64,000 nucleotides of DNA from Bifidobacterium asteroides (GCF_019469425.1 NZ_CP048272.1:682001-746000), one strand, 5' to 3'; counted from the first letter of the stretch, positions 14,447 through 24,615 are shown. Notes: generated by a model from the letters alone, not told the origin. A program made the numbers and translations.

Positions 14447-15757
14447 TCACTGCCCGTCGATGACCCTGGTCTCGATGCGTCCCTCTTTGACAGTCAGAGT
14501 CAGATCCTGATCGGCCTGAACCTGCTGGGGACTGATGACCACCTTCCCGTCCAGGGCCTGCACGACTGCATATCCGCGGTCCAGGGTGGACTGGGGAGAG
14601 AGGGCGGTCAGTGAAGATTGCAGCTTCTCGACGGTCAGGGAGGCATCATCAACGATCCGTCGCAGGGCTATGTCCAGTCGGACCAGAGACTCGTCGACCA
14701 GCCGTTGGGGCTTGTCCAGCATGGTCTGTGGCCTTGTCAGGCTGGGACGGTTGGCATATCCCTCAATCAAACGCGTCTCGCCTTCGACCATATTTTCGAT
14801 ACGTGCGTTTATGCGCATCCGGGCCTCCTGGATGATGCCCTCTTGCTCGACTAGGTCAGGCACCACCCGCTTGGCTGCGTCGGTTGGAGTAGAGGCGCGC
14901 AGATCTGCCGCCAGGTCGATCAGGGTCCAGTCATCCTCGTGGCCAATGGCCGAGACGATGGGGGTGGCGCAGGCTGCCGTGGCTCGGACCACGGACTCGT
15001 CCGAGAAGCCCAGCAGATCCTCGAAACTGCCGCCGCCTCTGGCTACAATAATCACATCCACAGCCGGATCAGCATCCAGCTTCTGGATGGCTTCGACCAC
15101 CTCGGGGGGGCACTGAGGGCCCTGGACGTGGGCGTGCACCACTGAGAATTCGATAGTGGGCCAGCGCAGACGGGCGTTGGTGATCACATCCCCCTCGGCC
15201 CTGGCCTTGGGTGCGCAAATCAGGCCGATGCGCCGGGGGAATTCTGGCAGGGGAACCTTGTTCTCCGCATCGAAGAGGCCCTCGCCCTTGAGCTTGCGCC
15301 TGAGCTGGTCGATCTGCTCTTTCAGGTCGCCGGTGCCTACACGTTTGATCCGGTCGGCCATAAAGCTCAAACGGGTTTGTTTAATCCACAGGTCAGGCCG
15401 CCCGTGGACTACCACCCGGTCGCCTTGGCGGAATTCCCGGGCCTGGGCGGCGAAGGCGCGGAATCCCATGACGTTGATGGAAATGTCCTCGAAGTTGTCG
15501 CGCAGGGTCAGGTATGCCGAACCTGTCCGGCGGGTGTTGATCTCCACGATCTGACCCTCCACCCAGGCTCCGGGCCAGCGGGCCACCGCGTCGTGGTACT
15601 TCTGGCTGAGCACACTGACCGGCCACGGGTCTTCCTCGGTGGTATCGCGCGCCAGGCGGGGCAGCTGATCAAGAGGTTTGGGGGCCAGTCCTGACGAGGA
15701 TGTGCCAGCCGCCGCACCCATTGACCCCTGCATGTTCGCATCCATGTATGCTCGCAT
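14447..15757 (-). CDS. xseA: exodeoxyribonuclease VII large subunit
   Basis: This is the catalytic subunit of exonuclease VII, which degrades single-stranded DNA from both ends. The chosen start (15757) has AGGAGG 6 bases before it and gives 436 residues, normal for the family; ATGs further up lack such a site. An N-terminal OB fold (about residues 45-145, with PWPVSVLSQKYHDAVARWPG leading in) precedes the nuclease core, which shows VARGGGSFEDL and the SAIGHE motif. It is followed by xseB, so the two subunits are coexpressed. Confidence 0.93.
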   Translation of the reverse strand: MRAYMDANMQGSMGAAAGTSSSGLAPKPLDQLPRLARDTTEEDPWPVSVLSQKYHDAVARWPGAWVEGQIVEINTRRTGSAYLTLRDNFEDISINVMGFRAFAAQAREFRQGDRVVVHGRPDLWIKQTRLSFMADRIKRVGTGDLKEQIDQLRRKLKGEGLFDAENKVPLPEFPRRIGLICAPKARAEGDVITNARLRWPTIEFSVVHAHVQGPQCPPEVVEAIQKLDADPAVDVIIVARGGGSFEDLLGFSDESVVRATAACATPIVSAIGHEDDWTLIDLAADLRASTPTDAAKRVVPDLVEQEGIIQEARMRINARIENMVEGETRLIEGYANRPSLTRPQTMLDKPQRLVDESLVRLDIALRRIVDDASLTVEKLQSSLTALSPQSTLDRGYAVVQALDGKVVISPQQVQADQDLTLTVKEGRIETRVIDGQ

Positions 15758-16225
15758 CTGATGCCTCCTGACCATCGGTTTCGCCAGCCTGACCAACTCC
15801 TCTGACATGCCTGTACAGGTGGTATTCGGGTTGGTCAGTGAAGGAAACGTTCTCTCAGGGTCTCTCAATACTGGGACAATTCCATATGCTCTGGAGGCTC
15901 TCTAGAGGCCCTCTGCCGGTTGCTCCTGAGCTGATTTCGCCGAGGGCACAGTGGCATTTCTTTCACTCGCTAGCAGGCTGGAACTGAGGCGAAAGCATGG
16001 AAGGCGAGGGTTGCAACCAACGCTTTGATGCACCTGCCCTAGTCTGCGGCTTACCTGCAGCAGAGGCGGTTTCCTGGCGGCTGTGTCAAAGGAGACAGCA
16101 CTGATTCCTGATATCGCAGAAGTTATTTACGTTCTGGCGGTAGCATAAATAGAGTAAGCCGGATATGGTGCGGTTCCTGCTTCTTGAACCCATCATGCGG
16201 CGGTCTCACGGATTGAGGTTGTTTC
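15758..16225. other. intergenic region between divergent xseA and the activase gene
   Basis: This region of 468 bases has no supported gene. It must hold the promoters of both divergent genes. I see no clear riboswitch or repeat; an A+T-rich stretch at 16120-16160 is the most promoter-like part on the activase side. Confidence 0.5.
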
Positions 16226-19200
16226 ATGTCTGATGGCGTCGACATAGCAGGTCGATATAAGGGCACAGGGCCGCGGGATCTCCTGCGTGTGGGCTTGGAC
16301 ATCGGCTCTACTACAGTCAAAGCCGTGGTTCTGGGCGCAGGCGACGGGCTGGATCAGGCGCTTTTCAATGACTATCGCCGTCATCATGCCAATGTGCGGC
16401 AGTGCGTGGCAGAACTGGTCACCGACATCAAGCTTTCCCTGTCGCGGGTTGGTTTGGCCGGCAATCCCATCAGTCTGGTGATCACCGGCTCGGGCGGGTT
16501 GGAGCTGGCCAGCCAGCTTCAGGCTGAATTCGCCCAGGAGGTAATTGCCGAGACCGAGGCCATCAACGCCACCTATCCAGAAGGGGATGTGATCATCGAG
16601 CTGGGCGGCGAAGATGCCAAAATCACCTATCTAAAGCCTACTCCGGAACAACGAATGAACGGGTCCTGCGCAGGCGGGACCGGTGCTTTCATCGATCAGA
16701 TGGCCACCCTGCTCAACACCGATGCTTCAGGGCTGAACGATATGGCCTCCAAATACAAGACTATTTATCCTATCGCCTCGCGCTGTGGGGTCTTCGCCAA
16801 GTCCGACCTCCAGCCCTTGATCAACGACGGAGCCGCTAAGGAGGATCTGGCTGCATCCATTTTCAACGCCGTTGCCACACAGACCATTTCCGGTCTGGCC
16901 TGTGGACGTCCCATCCGCGGCAACGTAATCTTTTTGGGCGGGCCCCTCTTCTTTATGAGCGAGCTCAGGGAAGCCTTTAAGCGGATTCTCCAGGACAGGG
17001 TAAGCCGCTATATCATTCCCGAGAATGCACACCTCTATGTGGCCTATGGTGCTGCCATCATGGCCGGTCGCCACGACCAGGATGACCAGGACAGCGCGGC
17101 GCAGGTCAAGACTGACTACTCGCCTGAGTCCGACGTGAACGACCCCTTCGGCCCGGCTTGGGGACTGGACCAGGCGGAGGTCGACAGGGCACGGTCCGGA
17201 AAGGCTCCGAGCCTGGACAAGATGGCTCTGCAGGATGCCATGCAGGATGGCCGCACCACCACCGTGGTGGACGGTGAAAATAAGGTTCCGGCGACCGAAA
17301 CCGCCAAGGATGCCAGCCAAAATCAAGACATGCACTTTGAACTGACCTCGCTGGATGGTGTCCTTTCGGCATTGAAGGGCTTGGAGAACATGCCCTCGAC
17401 GGCCAGAACGATCCGGCCGCTCTTCCTGAATGAAGACGAGCGCATGGAGTTCAACGACCGGCATGGGTCCCAGGTCATCCCTACTGGAGATCTGTCTGGG
17501 GCCAAGGGGCCGCATTTCCTGGGCATCGACGCGGGCAGCACGACCATCAAGGCCGTGCTGATCAATGACGACAAGACTATCGTCTGGTCCACTTATGGGG
17601 TGCATAAGGACAGCCCGCTGATCGCTGCCGCCAACATCGTCAAGGAGGTCAGGAAGTCCCTGCCGGAGGGCGCTTACATCGCCCGCGCCTGCGCTACTGG
17701 CTATGGTGAGGGTCTGGTCAAGGCCGGTCTGCATGTTGACGAGGGTGTGGTCGAAACAATGGCCCACTACCGGGCAGCCGAGGAGATCAGCCCCGGCGTC
17801 ACCTCGGTCATCGACATCGGCGGACAGGATATGAAGTACATTGCCGTCAACGATGGGGTCATTGATTCGATTTGCGTCAATGAGGCCTGCTCGGCAGGCT
17901 GCGGATCCTTCCTGCAGACCTTCGCCCAGTCCATGGGCATCAGCATCCAAGACTTCACCAAGCAGGCGCTGGCCTCCGAGGCCCCGACCGATCTGGGCTC
18001 CCGTTGCACGGTATTCATGAACTCCTCGGTCAAGCAGGCTCAGAAGGAGGGCGCATCCCCGGAGGATATCGCCGCCGGTCTTTGCTACTCGGTGGTCAGG
18101 AATGCCCTCTACAAGGTCATCAAGCTGCGTGACGCCAACGCTCTGGGGCCGGTGGTCGTTGTCCAGGGAGGGACCTTCCTCAATGATGCCGTTCTGCGGG
18201 CCTTCGAGCTCCTGACCGGCCGCAAGGTGACCAGGCCCAACATTGCTGGGCTCATGGGAGCCTATGGTGCTGCACTCACGGCCCGTATGCACTGCCCGCA
18301 GAATGAAGAGATCGAGGATCTGACTGTGGCCAGCTCTATCCTGGCAGGGGACGACTTGGATAACCTCTCCATGACCACCACCCACGATGTCTGCAAGCTC
18401 TGCCAGAACCACTGCAAGCTGACCATCACCGAATTCAAAGATGGCGGCCGCTATGTGACTGGGAACCGTTGCGAACGTGGCGGAGACAAGAACCGCAAGC
18501 GCTCCGACAGGCCTAACCTCTACGACTTCAAATACAAGCGGGCCTTCGCCTACCGCCGTCTGACCCCGGACAAGGCCACCAGGGGCGATATCGGCATTCC
18601 CCGTGTGCTCAACATGTACGAGGACTACCCCTTCTGGTTCACCCTGCTGACCTCATTGGGCTTCCGGGTCATGATCTCGGGGCGTTCCAACCATGAGCTC
18701 TTCGAGAGCGGGATGGAGTCCATCGCTTCCGAGAACATCTGCTACCCGGCCAAGCTGGTCCACGGGCATATCCACTCCCTGGTGGACAAGGGCATCAAGA
18801 CCATCTTCTATCCCTGCGTCACCTACGAGCAGGAGCTGGTTCCCGATACGGACAACCATTACAACTGCCCCATCGTGGCCAACTACCCGGTGGTGATCGA
18901 GGCCAACATGGCCGAGCTCAAGGAGAACGGTGTCCGCTTCATGCGGCCTTATTTCAACCTGTCCAACAAGGAGAAGATGGTCGAGCGGATCGTCAAGGTC
19001 TTCGACTGGGCCAAGGTGAGCGAGGAGGAGGCCCGGATCGCCGTTCAGGAGGCCTACAGGGAGGATGCCCGGTTCAAGGAGGACATCCGCCAGGAGGGGC
19101 TTCGCGCTCTGGCTTACATGCAGGAGTATGGGGTCAAAGGCGTGGTGCTGTCCGGACGCCCCTATCATGTGGATCCCGAGGTCAACCACGGCATTCCCGA

Positions 19201-21502
19201 AACCATCTGCTCCTTGGGCATGGCCGTACTCTCCGAGGACTCCATCTGCGAGCTGGACGTACATGACCTGCCTAAGCTGAGTGACTACATCATTCCAGCG
19301 GCAGGTGAGCGGGCGCTGGCCTCCAACAACCCCACGGCTGCCAAGTTCCGCAAGACCGTACCAAGCTTCGGTGACGATCATCAGAAGATGCCCTTGAGGG
19401 TGACCGACCAGTGGGCCTACCATTCCAGGCTTTACTCGGCAGCCAAGTTCGTCTCCGAGTATCCCGACCTGCAGCTGGTCCAGCTGGTCAGCTTTGGATG
19501 CGGTGTGGATGCCATCACCACCGACCAGGTCCAGGAGATTCTAGCCGACAAGGGCGATGTCTACACGCAGTTAAAGATCGACGAGGTCTCCAACCTGGGT
19601 GCAGCCAAGATCCGTCTGCGCTCGCTGAAGGCCGCCATGGACGAACGTCACCAGCGGGGTCTGGCCCAGGAGGACAGCGAAGACCAGGAGGAAGCCCCCG
19701 TTATGGAGCAGGCGCATGTGAAGGCCGGGGTCAAGGAAGTTGATTCGTTGCCTGACCTTGTTCAGGCGGAGGATCCATCTGATTCCCATGATTCTCAGGA
19801 ATCTCAAGAGTCTGCCAGCCATATTGCAGTAATGGATGCAGGTGCGTCTGACAAGCAGAAATCCGATGGGTTCCGGTCCACCAACGCGCAGAAAATCAAC
19901 CTATCTCAGCGCAAGGCCGACATTGTGGCTCTGGCCCGGTTCGTGGCCCTGCACGATAAGAGCGATCAGGGTCTGATAGGCCTTCATCCCATGGGCGTCA
20001 GGCCCATCCGGGAGGCCATGGCTTCGCAGCAGAAGAAGCAAGAAGCCGACAACCAAGGCAAGGATGTCCAGGCTAGCGGAGCCGCCGCCAAACCGACCCT
20101 GTCCAAGTACGCCACAGAGCATCGCTTCACCAAGGAGATGGGGCACAAATTCACAGTGGTGGCACCGCAGATGTCCCCTGTGCACTTCTCTCTCCTGGAG
20201 GCAGTCTTCTCCAGCGCTGACTACCACTTCGAGCTTCTGAAGCATGCCACGGCCGAAGACATCAACACCGGTGTCAAATACGTCAACAACGATGCCTGCT
20301 TCCCGGCCATCATCGTGGTGGGGCAGCTGGTCAACGCCTTCCTTTCCGGCAGGTTCGACCCGCACAAGTGCGCGGTCATCGTCACACAGACCGGCGGCAT
20401 GTGCAGGGCCACCAACTACTATGGTCTTCTGCGCAAGGCCCTGGCTGATGCGGGCTACGGCTATGTGCCGATTATCACGCTGAGCGTGCAGGGCTTCAAG
20501 GCCAATCCCGGCCTTCAGGTAACCCCGGCGTTGCTGCATCGTGCTGTCAAGGCCTTCTATCTGGGCGATGCCATGATCGAGTGCCTGCTCAGGGTCCGTC
20601 CCTACGAGCAGGAGCCAGGATCAGCCAACAGGCTCTACAAGCTTTGGGACACGATCTGCAAAGAGACCATCGAAAACCACGGGTATTCCAAGACTGCCAA
20701 GAAGGTCTACGGTCATGGGTATCTGCCTTACCGCACGCTGATGAAGAGGATGATCCGGGCTTTCGACCAGCTGCCGCTGCGCGATATTCCCCGCAAGCCT
20801 CGTGTGGGGGTAGTAGGCGAAATCCTGGTCAAGTACCATCCAGATGCCAACAACCATGTGGTCGACCTGATTGAGAGCCAGGGCTGCGAGGCCGTGCTCC
20901 CCGGTGTCTGTGACTTCATGGTCAACGGCATTTCAAACGCCGAATGGAACGAGGAGATGCTGGGCACAGGCGGCCGGGTGGGTGTCAAGAAGATCGTCCT
21001 GAAGGCGGCGGATGCCTACCGCGCCCCCATGATCGCCGGGTTCAAGGCCTCCCATGGGAAGTTCGACATTCCCGCCCATATCAGTGATCTGAGGGAAAAG
21101 GCCGCATCAGTCACCTCCCTGGGCGTTCAGGCTGGAGAGGGTTGGCTCCTGACCGGAGAGATCATTGAACTGATCCAGTCCGGCGCCCCCAACATCGTCT
21201 GCGCGCAACCCTTCGCCTGCCTGCCCAACCACGTGACAGGACGTGGCATGTTCGGCAAGATCCGTAGGACCTACCCTGAGGCCAACATCGTCTCGATCGA
21301 CTACGATCCCGGCGCATCGGAGGCCAACCAGCTCAATAGGATCAAGCTGATGATCGCCGCTGCCAAGAAGCCGGGCGACCAGCAAACACTCAGCCGGGAT
21401 CACAAGGATGCCGTGGAATCACAGCCTGCGGGATCGACCGGCCTGGATGCTGGGCAGGCAGCACCCGTCCAGGACGAAGAGAAGGTTCTGGAGAGTCTGT
21501 AG
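16226..21502 (+). CDS. giant acyl-CoA dehydratase activase fusion (BadF/BcrA ATPases plus HgdB-like part)
   Basis: The protein has 1758 residues. Two ASKHA ATPase domains follow each other: VGLDIGSTTVKAVVL at about 22 with GSCAGGTGAFID, and FLGIDAGSTTIKAVLI at about 430 with DIGGQDMKYIAV and EACSAGCGSFLQ. A Cys-rich strip (CKLCQNHCKL, about 721) leads to a DUF2229 domain (about 770-1000, ENICYPAKLVHGH). After an acidic linker, the region from about 1316 resembles the D-component of 2-hydroxyacyl-CoA dehydratases (NDACFPAIIVVGQLV, QTGGMCRATNYYG). Known activases use ATP and a 4Fe-4S cluster to inject an electron into a dehydratase. No separate dehydratase genes are nearby, so the substrate is unknown. 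Confidence 0.85.
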   Translation: MSDGVDIAGRYKGTGPRDLLRVGLDIGSTTVKAVVLGAGDGLDQALFNDYRRHHANVRQCVAELVTDIKLSLSRVGLAGNPISLVITGSGGLELASQLQAEFAQEVIAETEAINATYPEGDVIIELGGEDAKITYLKPTPEQRMNGSCAGGTGAFIDQMATLLNTDASGLNDMASKYKTIYPIASRCGVFAKSDLQPLINDGAAKEDLAASIFNAVATQTISGLACGRPIRGNVIFLGGPLFFMSELREAFKRILQDRVSRYIIPENAHLYVAYGAAIMAGRHDQDDQDSAAQVKTDYSPESDVNDPFGPAWGLDQAEVDRARSGKAPSLDKMALQDAMQDGRTTTVVDGENKVPATETAKDASQNQDMHFELTSLDGVLSALKGLENMPSTARTIRPLFLNEDERMEFNDRHGSQVIPTGDLSGAKGPHFLGIDAGSTTIKAVLINDDKTIVWSTYGVHKDSPLIAAANIVKEVRKSLPEGAYIARACATGYGEGLVKAGLHVDEGVVETMAHYRAAEEISPGVTSVIDIGGQDMKYIAVNDGVIDSICVNEACSAGCGSFLQTFAQSMGISIQDFTKQALASEAPTDLGSRCTVFMNSSVKQAQKEGASPEDIAAGLCYSVVRNALYKVIKLRDANALGPVVVVQGGTFLNDAVLRAFELLTGRKVTRPNIAGLMGAYGAALTARMHCPQNEEIEDLTVASSILAGDDLDNLSMTTTHDVCKLCQNHCKLTITEFKDGGRYVTGNRCERGGDKNRKRSDRPNLYDFKYKRAFAYRRLTPDKATRGDIGIPRVLNMYEDYPFWFTLLTSLGFRVMISGRSNHELFESGMESIASENICYPAKLVHGHIHSLVDKGIKTIFYPCVTYEQELVPDTDNHYNCPIVANYPVVIEANMAELKENGVRFMRPYFNLSNKEKMVERIVKVFDWAKVSEEEARIAVQEAYREDARFKEDIRQEGLRALAYMQEYGVKGVVLSGRPYHVDPEVNHGIPETICSLGMAVLSEDSICELDVHDLPKLSDYIIPAAGERALASNNPTAAKFRKTVPSFGDDHQKMPLRVTDQWAYHSRLYSAAKFVSEYPDLQLVQLVSFGCGVDAITTDQVQEILADKGDVYTQLKIDEVSNLGAAKIRLRSLKAAMDERHQRGLAQEDSEDQEEAPVMEQAHVKAGVKEVDSLPDLVQAEDPSDSHDSQESQESASHIAVMDAGASDKQKSDGFRSTNAQKINLSQRKADIVALARFVALHDKSDQGLIGLHPMGVRPIREAMASQQKKQEADNQGKDVQASGAAAKPTLSKYATEHRFTKEMGHKFTVVAPQMSPVHFSLLEAVFSSADYHFELLKHATAEDINTGVKYVNNDACFPAIIVVGQLVNAFLSGRFDPHKCAVIVTQTGGMCRATNYYGLLRKALADAGYGYVPIITLSVQGFKANPGLQVTPALLHRAVKAFYLGDAMIECLLRVRPYEQEPGSANRLYKLWDTICKETIENHGYSKTAKKVYGHGYLPYRTLMKRMIRAFDQLPLRDIPRKPRVGVVGEILVKYHPDANNHVVDLIESQGCEAVLPGVCDFMVNGISNAEWNEEMLGTGGRVGVKKIVLKAADAYRAPMIAGFKASHGKFDIPAHISDLREKAASVTSLGVQAGEGWLLTGEIIELIQSGAPNIVCAQPFACLPNHVTGRGMFGKIRRTYPEANIVSIDYDPGASEANQLNRIKLMIAAAKKPGDQQTLSRDHKDAVESQPAGSTGLDAGQAAPVQDEEKVLESL

Positions 21503-21587
21503 ATGCCAGGTTGAGGCCGGCGTCTGGAGCTAACGCAGCGGCCTCGGAACTGCTGGACTACGAAGATCAAGGAAAGAGGGGTTTACC

Positions 21588-22241
21588 ATGATCAGCCGCG
21601 AGGAAATCAAGGCTCTGCTGGACACCGACCAGATCTACATTGCCGATACGCCTGAAATGAAGCAGGTTCAGGACGCCCAGCAGGATTTGGTCTTCGAGTT
21701 CAATGCCTGCCGTCCCAGCCAGGCGGAGAAAAAACAGGACCTTTGCAAAAAGATGTTCGGCTCCTTTGGCCAAGGCAGCTGGATTGAGGGACCAGTGCGG
21801 GCCAACTGGGCCTGCAACACCTACTGGGGGAGCAAATGCTACGCCAACTTCAACCTGGTTCTGGTTGACGATGGACGCATTGACATAGGCGACCACACCA
21901 TGTTCGGACCCAATGTCACCATCGTCACCACCGGGCACACCATTCGCCCCGATATACGTGCCTATGGAACGCCCCAGTTCTCGGCCCCGGTCAGCATAGG
22001 CAGGAATGTGTGGATCGGCGCAGGCGCCATCATCATGCCAGGAGTGTCCATCGGAGGCAACACGGTCATCGGGGCAGGGTCCCTGGTCACCAAGGACATC
22101 CCCGCCGACGTGGTTGCCTACGGCCACCCCTGCAAGGTCGTCCGTCCCATCAACGACCGCGATTATGAATACTTCTGGAGGGATCGCCGATATCAGGCGC
22201 CTTATGATGCCAAACCCTTCAGGATGGAGGAAGAGGGCTGA
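21588..22241 (+). CDS. hexapeptide-repeat acetyltransferase (maltose/galactoside O-acetyltransferase type)
   Basis: The protein has 217 residues. The N-terminal part matches the Mac domain of sugar acetyltransferases, and the core is a left-handed beta-helix with repeats such as GRNVWIGAGAIIMPGVSIGG. The catalytic His is in TTGHTI. Such enzymes transfer acetyl from acetyl-CoA to sugars like maltose or galactosides, probably to vent unusable sugar. An AAAGAGGGG site precedes the ATG. It ends convergent with the TetR gene, sharing a terminator hairpin. Confidence 0.85.
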   Translation: MISREEIKALLDTDQIYIADTPEMKQVQDAQQDLVFEFNACRPSQAEKKQDLCKKMFGSFGQGSWIEGPVRANWACNTYWGSKCYANFNLVLVDDGRIDIGDHTMFGPNVTIVTTGHTIRPDIRAYGTPQFSAPVSIGRNVWIGAGAIIMPGVSIGGNTVIGAGSLVTKDIPADVVAYGHPCKVVRPINDRDYEYFWRDRRYQAPYDAKPFRMEEEG

Positions 22242-22292
22242 CTTCTCGGATGTCCCTTCCGGCTGCTCCGGCATTGTCTGGGAAGACTGCCG

Positions 22293-22320
22293 CCGCTGAG
22301 CAGCCTGCGCTGTTCAGCGG
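22293..22320. terminator. bidirectional terminator hairpin
   Basis: CCGCTGAGCAG and CTGTTCAGCGG form an 11-bp stem with one G-T pair and a 6-base loop. It lies between the convergent acetyltransferase and TetR genes and includes the TetR stop codon. Confidence 0.6.
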
Positions 22321-22931
22321 TACCCATCCCAGAGCGGCAAGGGGAAAAGCAAGTCTTTGAACAGGTTCCATTCCTGGACATAGTCGATTTTCGGCTCCCG
22401 CAGCAATCGTATTTGTATGCCGTCCATGACTTCCACGCTCATCCTGACGCTGTTTTGCATGTCTCTGGACCAATCCATGCCGTCGGGGAGCGCCCAGGGG
22501 AAACGGGAATAATGCTCCCACACTTCTTCTGGCCTGCGAAGAAAATAGTCATGCAAAGGATGGTTGGCGGAGATGGCCTCGGTTTCCAGGACCGTATATA
22601 GCTGAGTAAGTTCAGGCTGGCTCGCGTTGTGAGCAACCAGATAGTCAAAATAGGCCGGAAGATGTGGATGATCGGGGTCGGACCCGGGCAGGCCTGTCTG
22701 TACGAATTCCTCCGGGGTGCCATTGACGTCATAAAGGTCCGTGATCAGGAGAGATAGCAGGCCTTCCTTGCTGCCGACATAATGGAGAACGCCCGGCTGT
22801 GACATCCCCACCATGTCAGCGACATCTTTGAGCGATATGCCGTTGTATCCGTGTTGGCTGATGAGGTGGGCGGCGGCCTGTGTGATTTCCGCACGTCTCG
22901 CCTCAGGTGATTTTCTGGTTCGGCTCGCCAT
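22314..22931 (-). CDS. TetR-family transcriptional regulator
   Basis: The protein has 205 residues. Residues about 10-55 form the TetR DNA-binding domain (RRAEITQAAAHLISQHGYNG, with helix-turn-helix DVADMVGMSQPGVLHYVGSK). The C-terminal part is the ligand-binding and dimerising bundle with no family-specific motif seen. It is divergent from the sugar transporter gene at 23230, 298 bases away. A perfect palindrome over that gene's promoter (23139-23158) is a good operator candidate. It likely represses the MFS-GH30-GH42-GH3 genes until a sugar ligand appears, which is inferred from position. Confidence 0.88.
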   Translation of the reverse strand: MASRTRKSPEARRAEITQAAAHLISQHGYNGISLKDVADMVGMSQPGVLHYVGSKEGLLSLLITDLYDVNGTPEEFVQTGLPGSDPDHPHLPAYFDYLVAHNASQPELTQLYTVLETEAISANHPLHDYFLRRPEEVWEHYSRFPWALPDGMDWSRDMQNSVRMSVEVMDGIQIRLLREPKIDYVQEWNLFKDLLFPLPLWDGYR

Positions 22932-23115
22932 GTCCTGGTCTTATGGCTCCTTTCCGCAGTTCTTGGGTGTTCTGCTGCTGGTTGTTTGATACTTATGGTA
23001 CATGGGGCTCGGATTCGTAACAGTGATCAGGGTATGGCGCAACCGGGTTACGACTCAGACAGGTAAAAGAAAAAGAAGTCAACAGGCACTCGAAGATGTG
23101 CATTCAGTCGCTGAC

Positions 23116-23158
23116 TTGACATTTATATCGAGTAACTGTTAGATATATAATTATCTAA
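23116..23158 (+). promoter_or_regulatory. sugar-locus promoter with overlapping palindromic operator
   Basis: TTGACA at 23116-23121 is a consensus -35 box. Seventeen bases on comes TTAGAT, and slightly beyond it TATAAT. Both lie in the palindrome TTAGATA-tataat-TATCTAA (23139-23158), two perfect 7-bp arms. A repressor bound there would block RNA polymerase. The divergent TetR gene is the obvious partner. Confidence 0.65.
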
Positions 23159-23229
23159 TGCTTGGTAGATACGGTTGTCTGCCTGCATTGGACGTGTCAG
23201 AGAAGACTAACAATAGAGAGGTCGACACT

Positions 23230-24564
23230 ATGAGCGACTCAGCAGCCCCGGGGTTGGGGGATTCTGAACTTCTGCAGGCGCATAAGGCAGCTTTGGCCGC
23301 TGCCGACAAGGACCCCATGCTCTCGCCCGAGACAGGTAAGCCGGTACCCAAAAAGACCCTGTTTCGGTTTGGGGCGAGCTTCCTGGCTTTCGGCATTCTG
23401 TGGATGTCAGGCCTGGGAATCGTCAGCATCGTCTTGCTTCCCGAGCATCTCAAGCAGGTTCCAGGCATCGCTCCCGAGGCGCTGATGGGCGTAGTCAATG
23501 CTTGTACTGCCGTGGCTTCGCTGGTCTCCAACCTACTCTTTGGGAACTTCTCTGATCGCAGCCGTTCCCGGTACGGGCGTCGAACACCGTGGGTCCTGGG
23601 CGGCGCAGTCCTGGGTGGTGTGACCCTGTTCCTGACGGGCATGACCACCAACCCGGTTCTGCTCACTATCGTGTATTGCCTTTGCATGTTCGGTCTGAAC
23701 TGCATGATCGCCCCTATGGTGGCCATCCTGTCCGACCGTGTGCCATCCGGTGTGCGCGGAACCCTGTCCGCCTTCTATGGAGCAGGCTCTACCATCGGTT
23801 CGCCTATCGGCTCTCTGATCGGCGCGGCCTTGGTGACCCGTATGTTCACTGGCTTCGTTCTAGCCGGCGTGCTCATGTTCCTGGGTGGTGTCGTGGCGAT
23901 TCTGATCATGCCCAGGGAAGGTTCGGCTGCTTATCTGCCCAAGGATGAGGGCACTCTCATGGACGTGCTCAAGTCTTTCCAGCCTCCGCGCTTCCATGGA
24001 GCCCACGACTTCTATAAGGCCTTCGTTGGAAGGCTCTGCATGCTGCTGAGCTATCAGATGATCTCCGCCTATCAGCTCTATATCGTCGAAAAGTATGTGG
24101 GTCAAACTGTAACCCAGGCAGCCGCAACCATTTCGGTTATGTCCGTCATCACCATGGTGGTATCTCTGCTGGGTTCTTTGGTCTCCGGCCCGATTTCGGA
24201 TTTGATCGGACGGCGCAAGGTGCCGGTGGTCATCGCCTCCGTTCTCTTTGCTATTGGCATCGCTATGCCCTGGATCAGCCCCACGGTCATGGGCATGTAC
24301 CTGTACGCCGGCATCGCCGGGTTCGGGTATGGAGTCTATTCTTCCGTCGACCAGGCCCTCAATGTCGACGTTCTGCCCAGCAAGGAGGAGGCCGGCAAAG
24401 ATCTGGGCATCCTCAACCTGGCCACCACACTGGGGCAGATGGCCGGTCCTTTGGTCATGTCCTTCATCACGCTGAACTGGGGCTATGCGGCGGCCTTCCC
24501 AACGGCCATCGCCTTCGCCCTGCTGGGATGCGTCTTTATCCTGATGATCAGAAACGTCAAGTGA
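23230..24564 (+). CDS. MFS sugar transporter
   Basis: The protein has 444 residues and about 12 membrane helices. The first loop motif SDRSRSRYGRRTPWVLGG resembles those of sucrose and glycoside-pentoside-hexuronide type carriers, which move sugars with a cation. The start at 23230 (GAGAGG about 8 bases before) is preferred over an ATG at 23158, which lies inside the operator palindrome. The GH30, GH42 and GH3 genes follow on the same strand with gaps of 51, 33 and 70 bases, so it probably imports their oligosaccharide substrate or products. Confidence 0.85.
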   Translation: MSDSAAPGLGDSELLQAHKAALAAADKDPMLSPETGKPVPKKTLFRFGASFLAFGILWMSGLGIVSIVLLPEHLKQVPGIAPEALMGVVNACTAVASLVSNLLFGNFSDRSRSRYGRRTPWVLGGAVLGGVTLFLTGMTTNPVLLTIVYCLCMFGLNCMIAPMVAILSDRVPSGVRGTLSAFYGAGSTIGSPIGSLIGAALVTRMFTGFVLAGVLMFLGGVVAILIMPREGSAAYLPKDEGTLMDVLKSFQPPRFHGAHDFYKAFVGRLCMLLSYQMISAYQLYIVEKYVGQTVTQAAATISVMSVITMVVSLLGSLVSGPISDLIGRRKVPVVIASVLFAIGIAMPWISPTVMGMYLYAGIAGFGYGVYSSVDQALNVDVLPSKEEAGKDLGILNLATTLGQMAGPLVMSFITLNWGYAAAFPTAIAFALLGCVFILMIRNVK

Positions 24565-24615
24565 CACCGGCCTGTCTGGACATACAGGAAAACCATACAA
24601 AGGAGCAGAAGATAA

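Noticed and set aside
16727-18412. 561-residue minus-strand open frame
   Set aside because: It is antisense to the activase gene. Long antisense frames are expected in G+C-rich genes with strong third-base bias.
23158-23229. Earlier ATG for the sugar transporter
   Set aside because: It lies in the operator palindrome and lacks a ribosome-binding site. The ATG at 23230 has GAGAGG.
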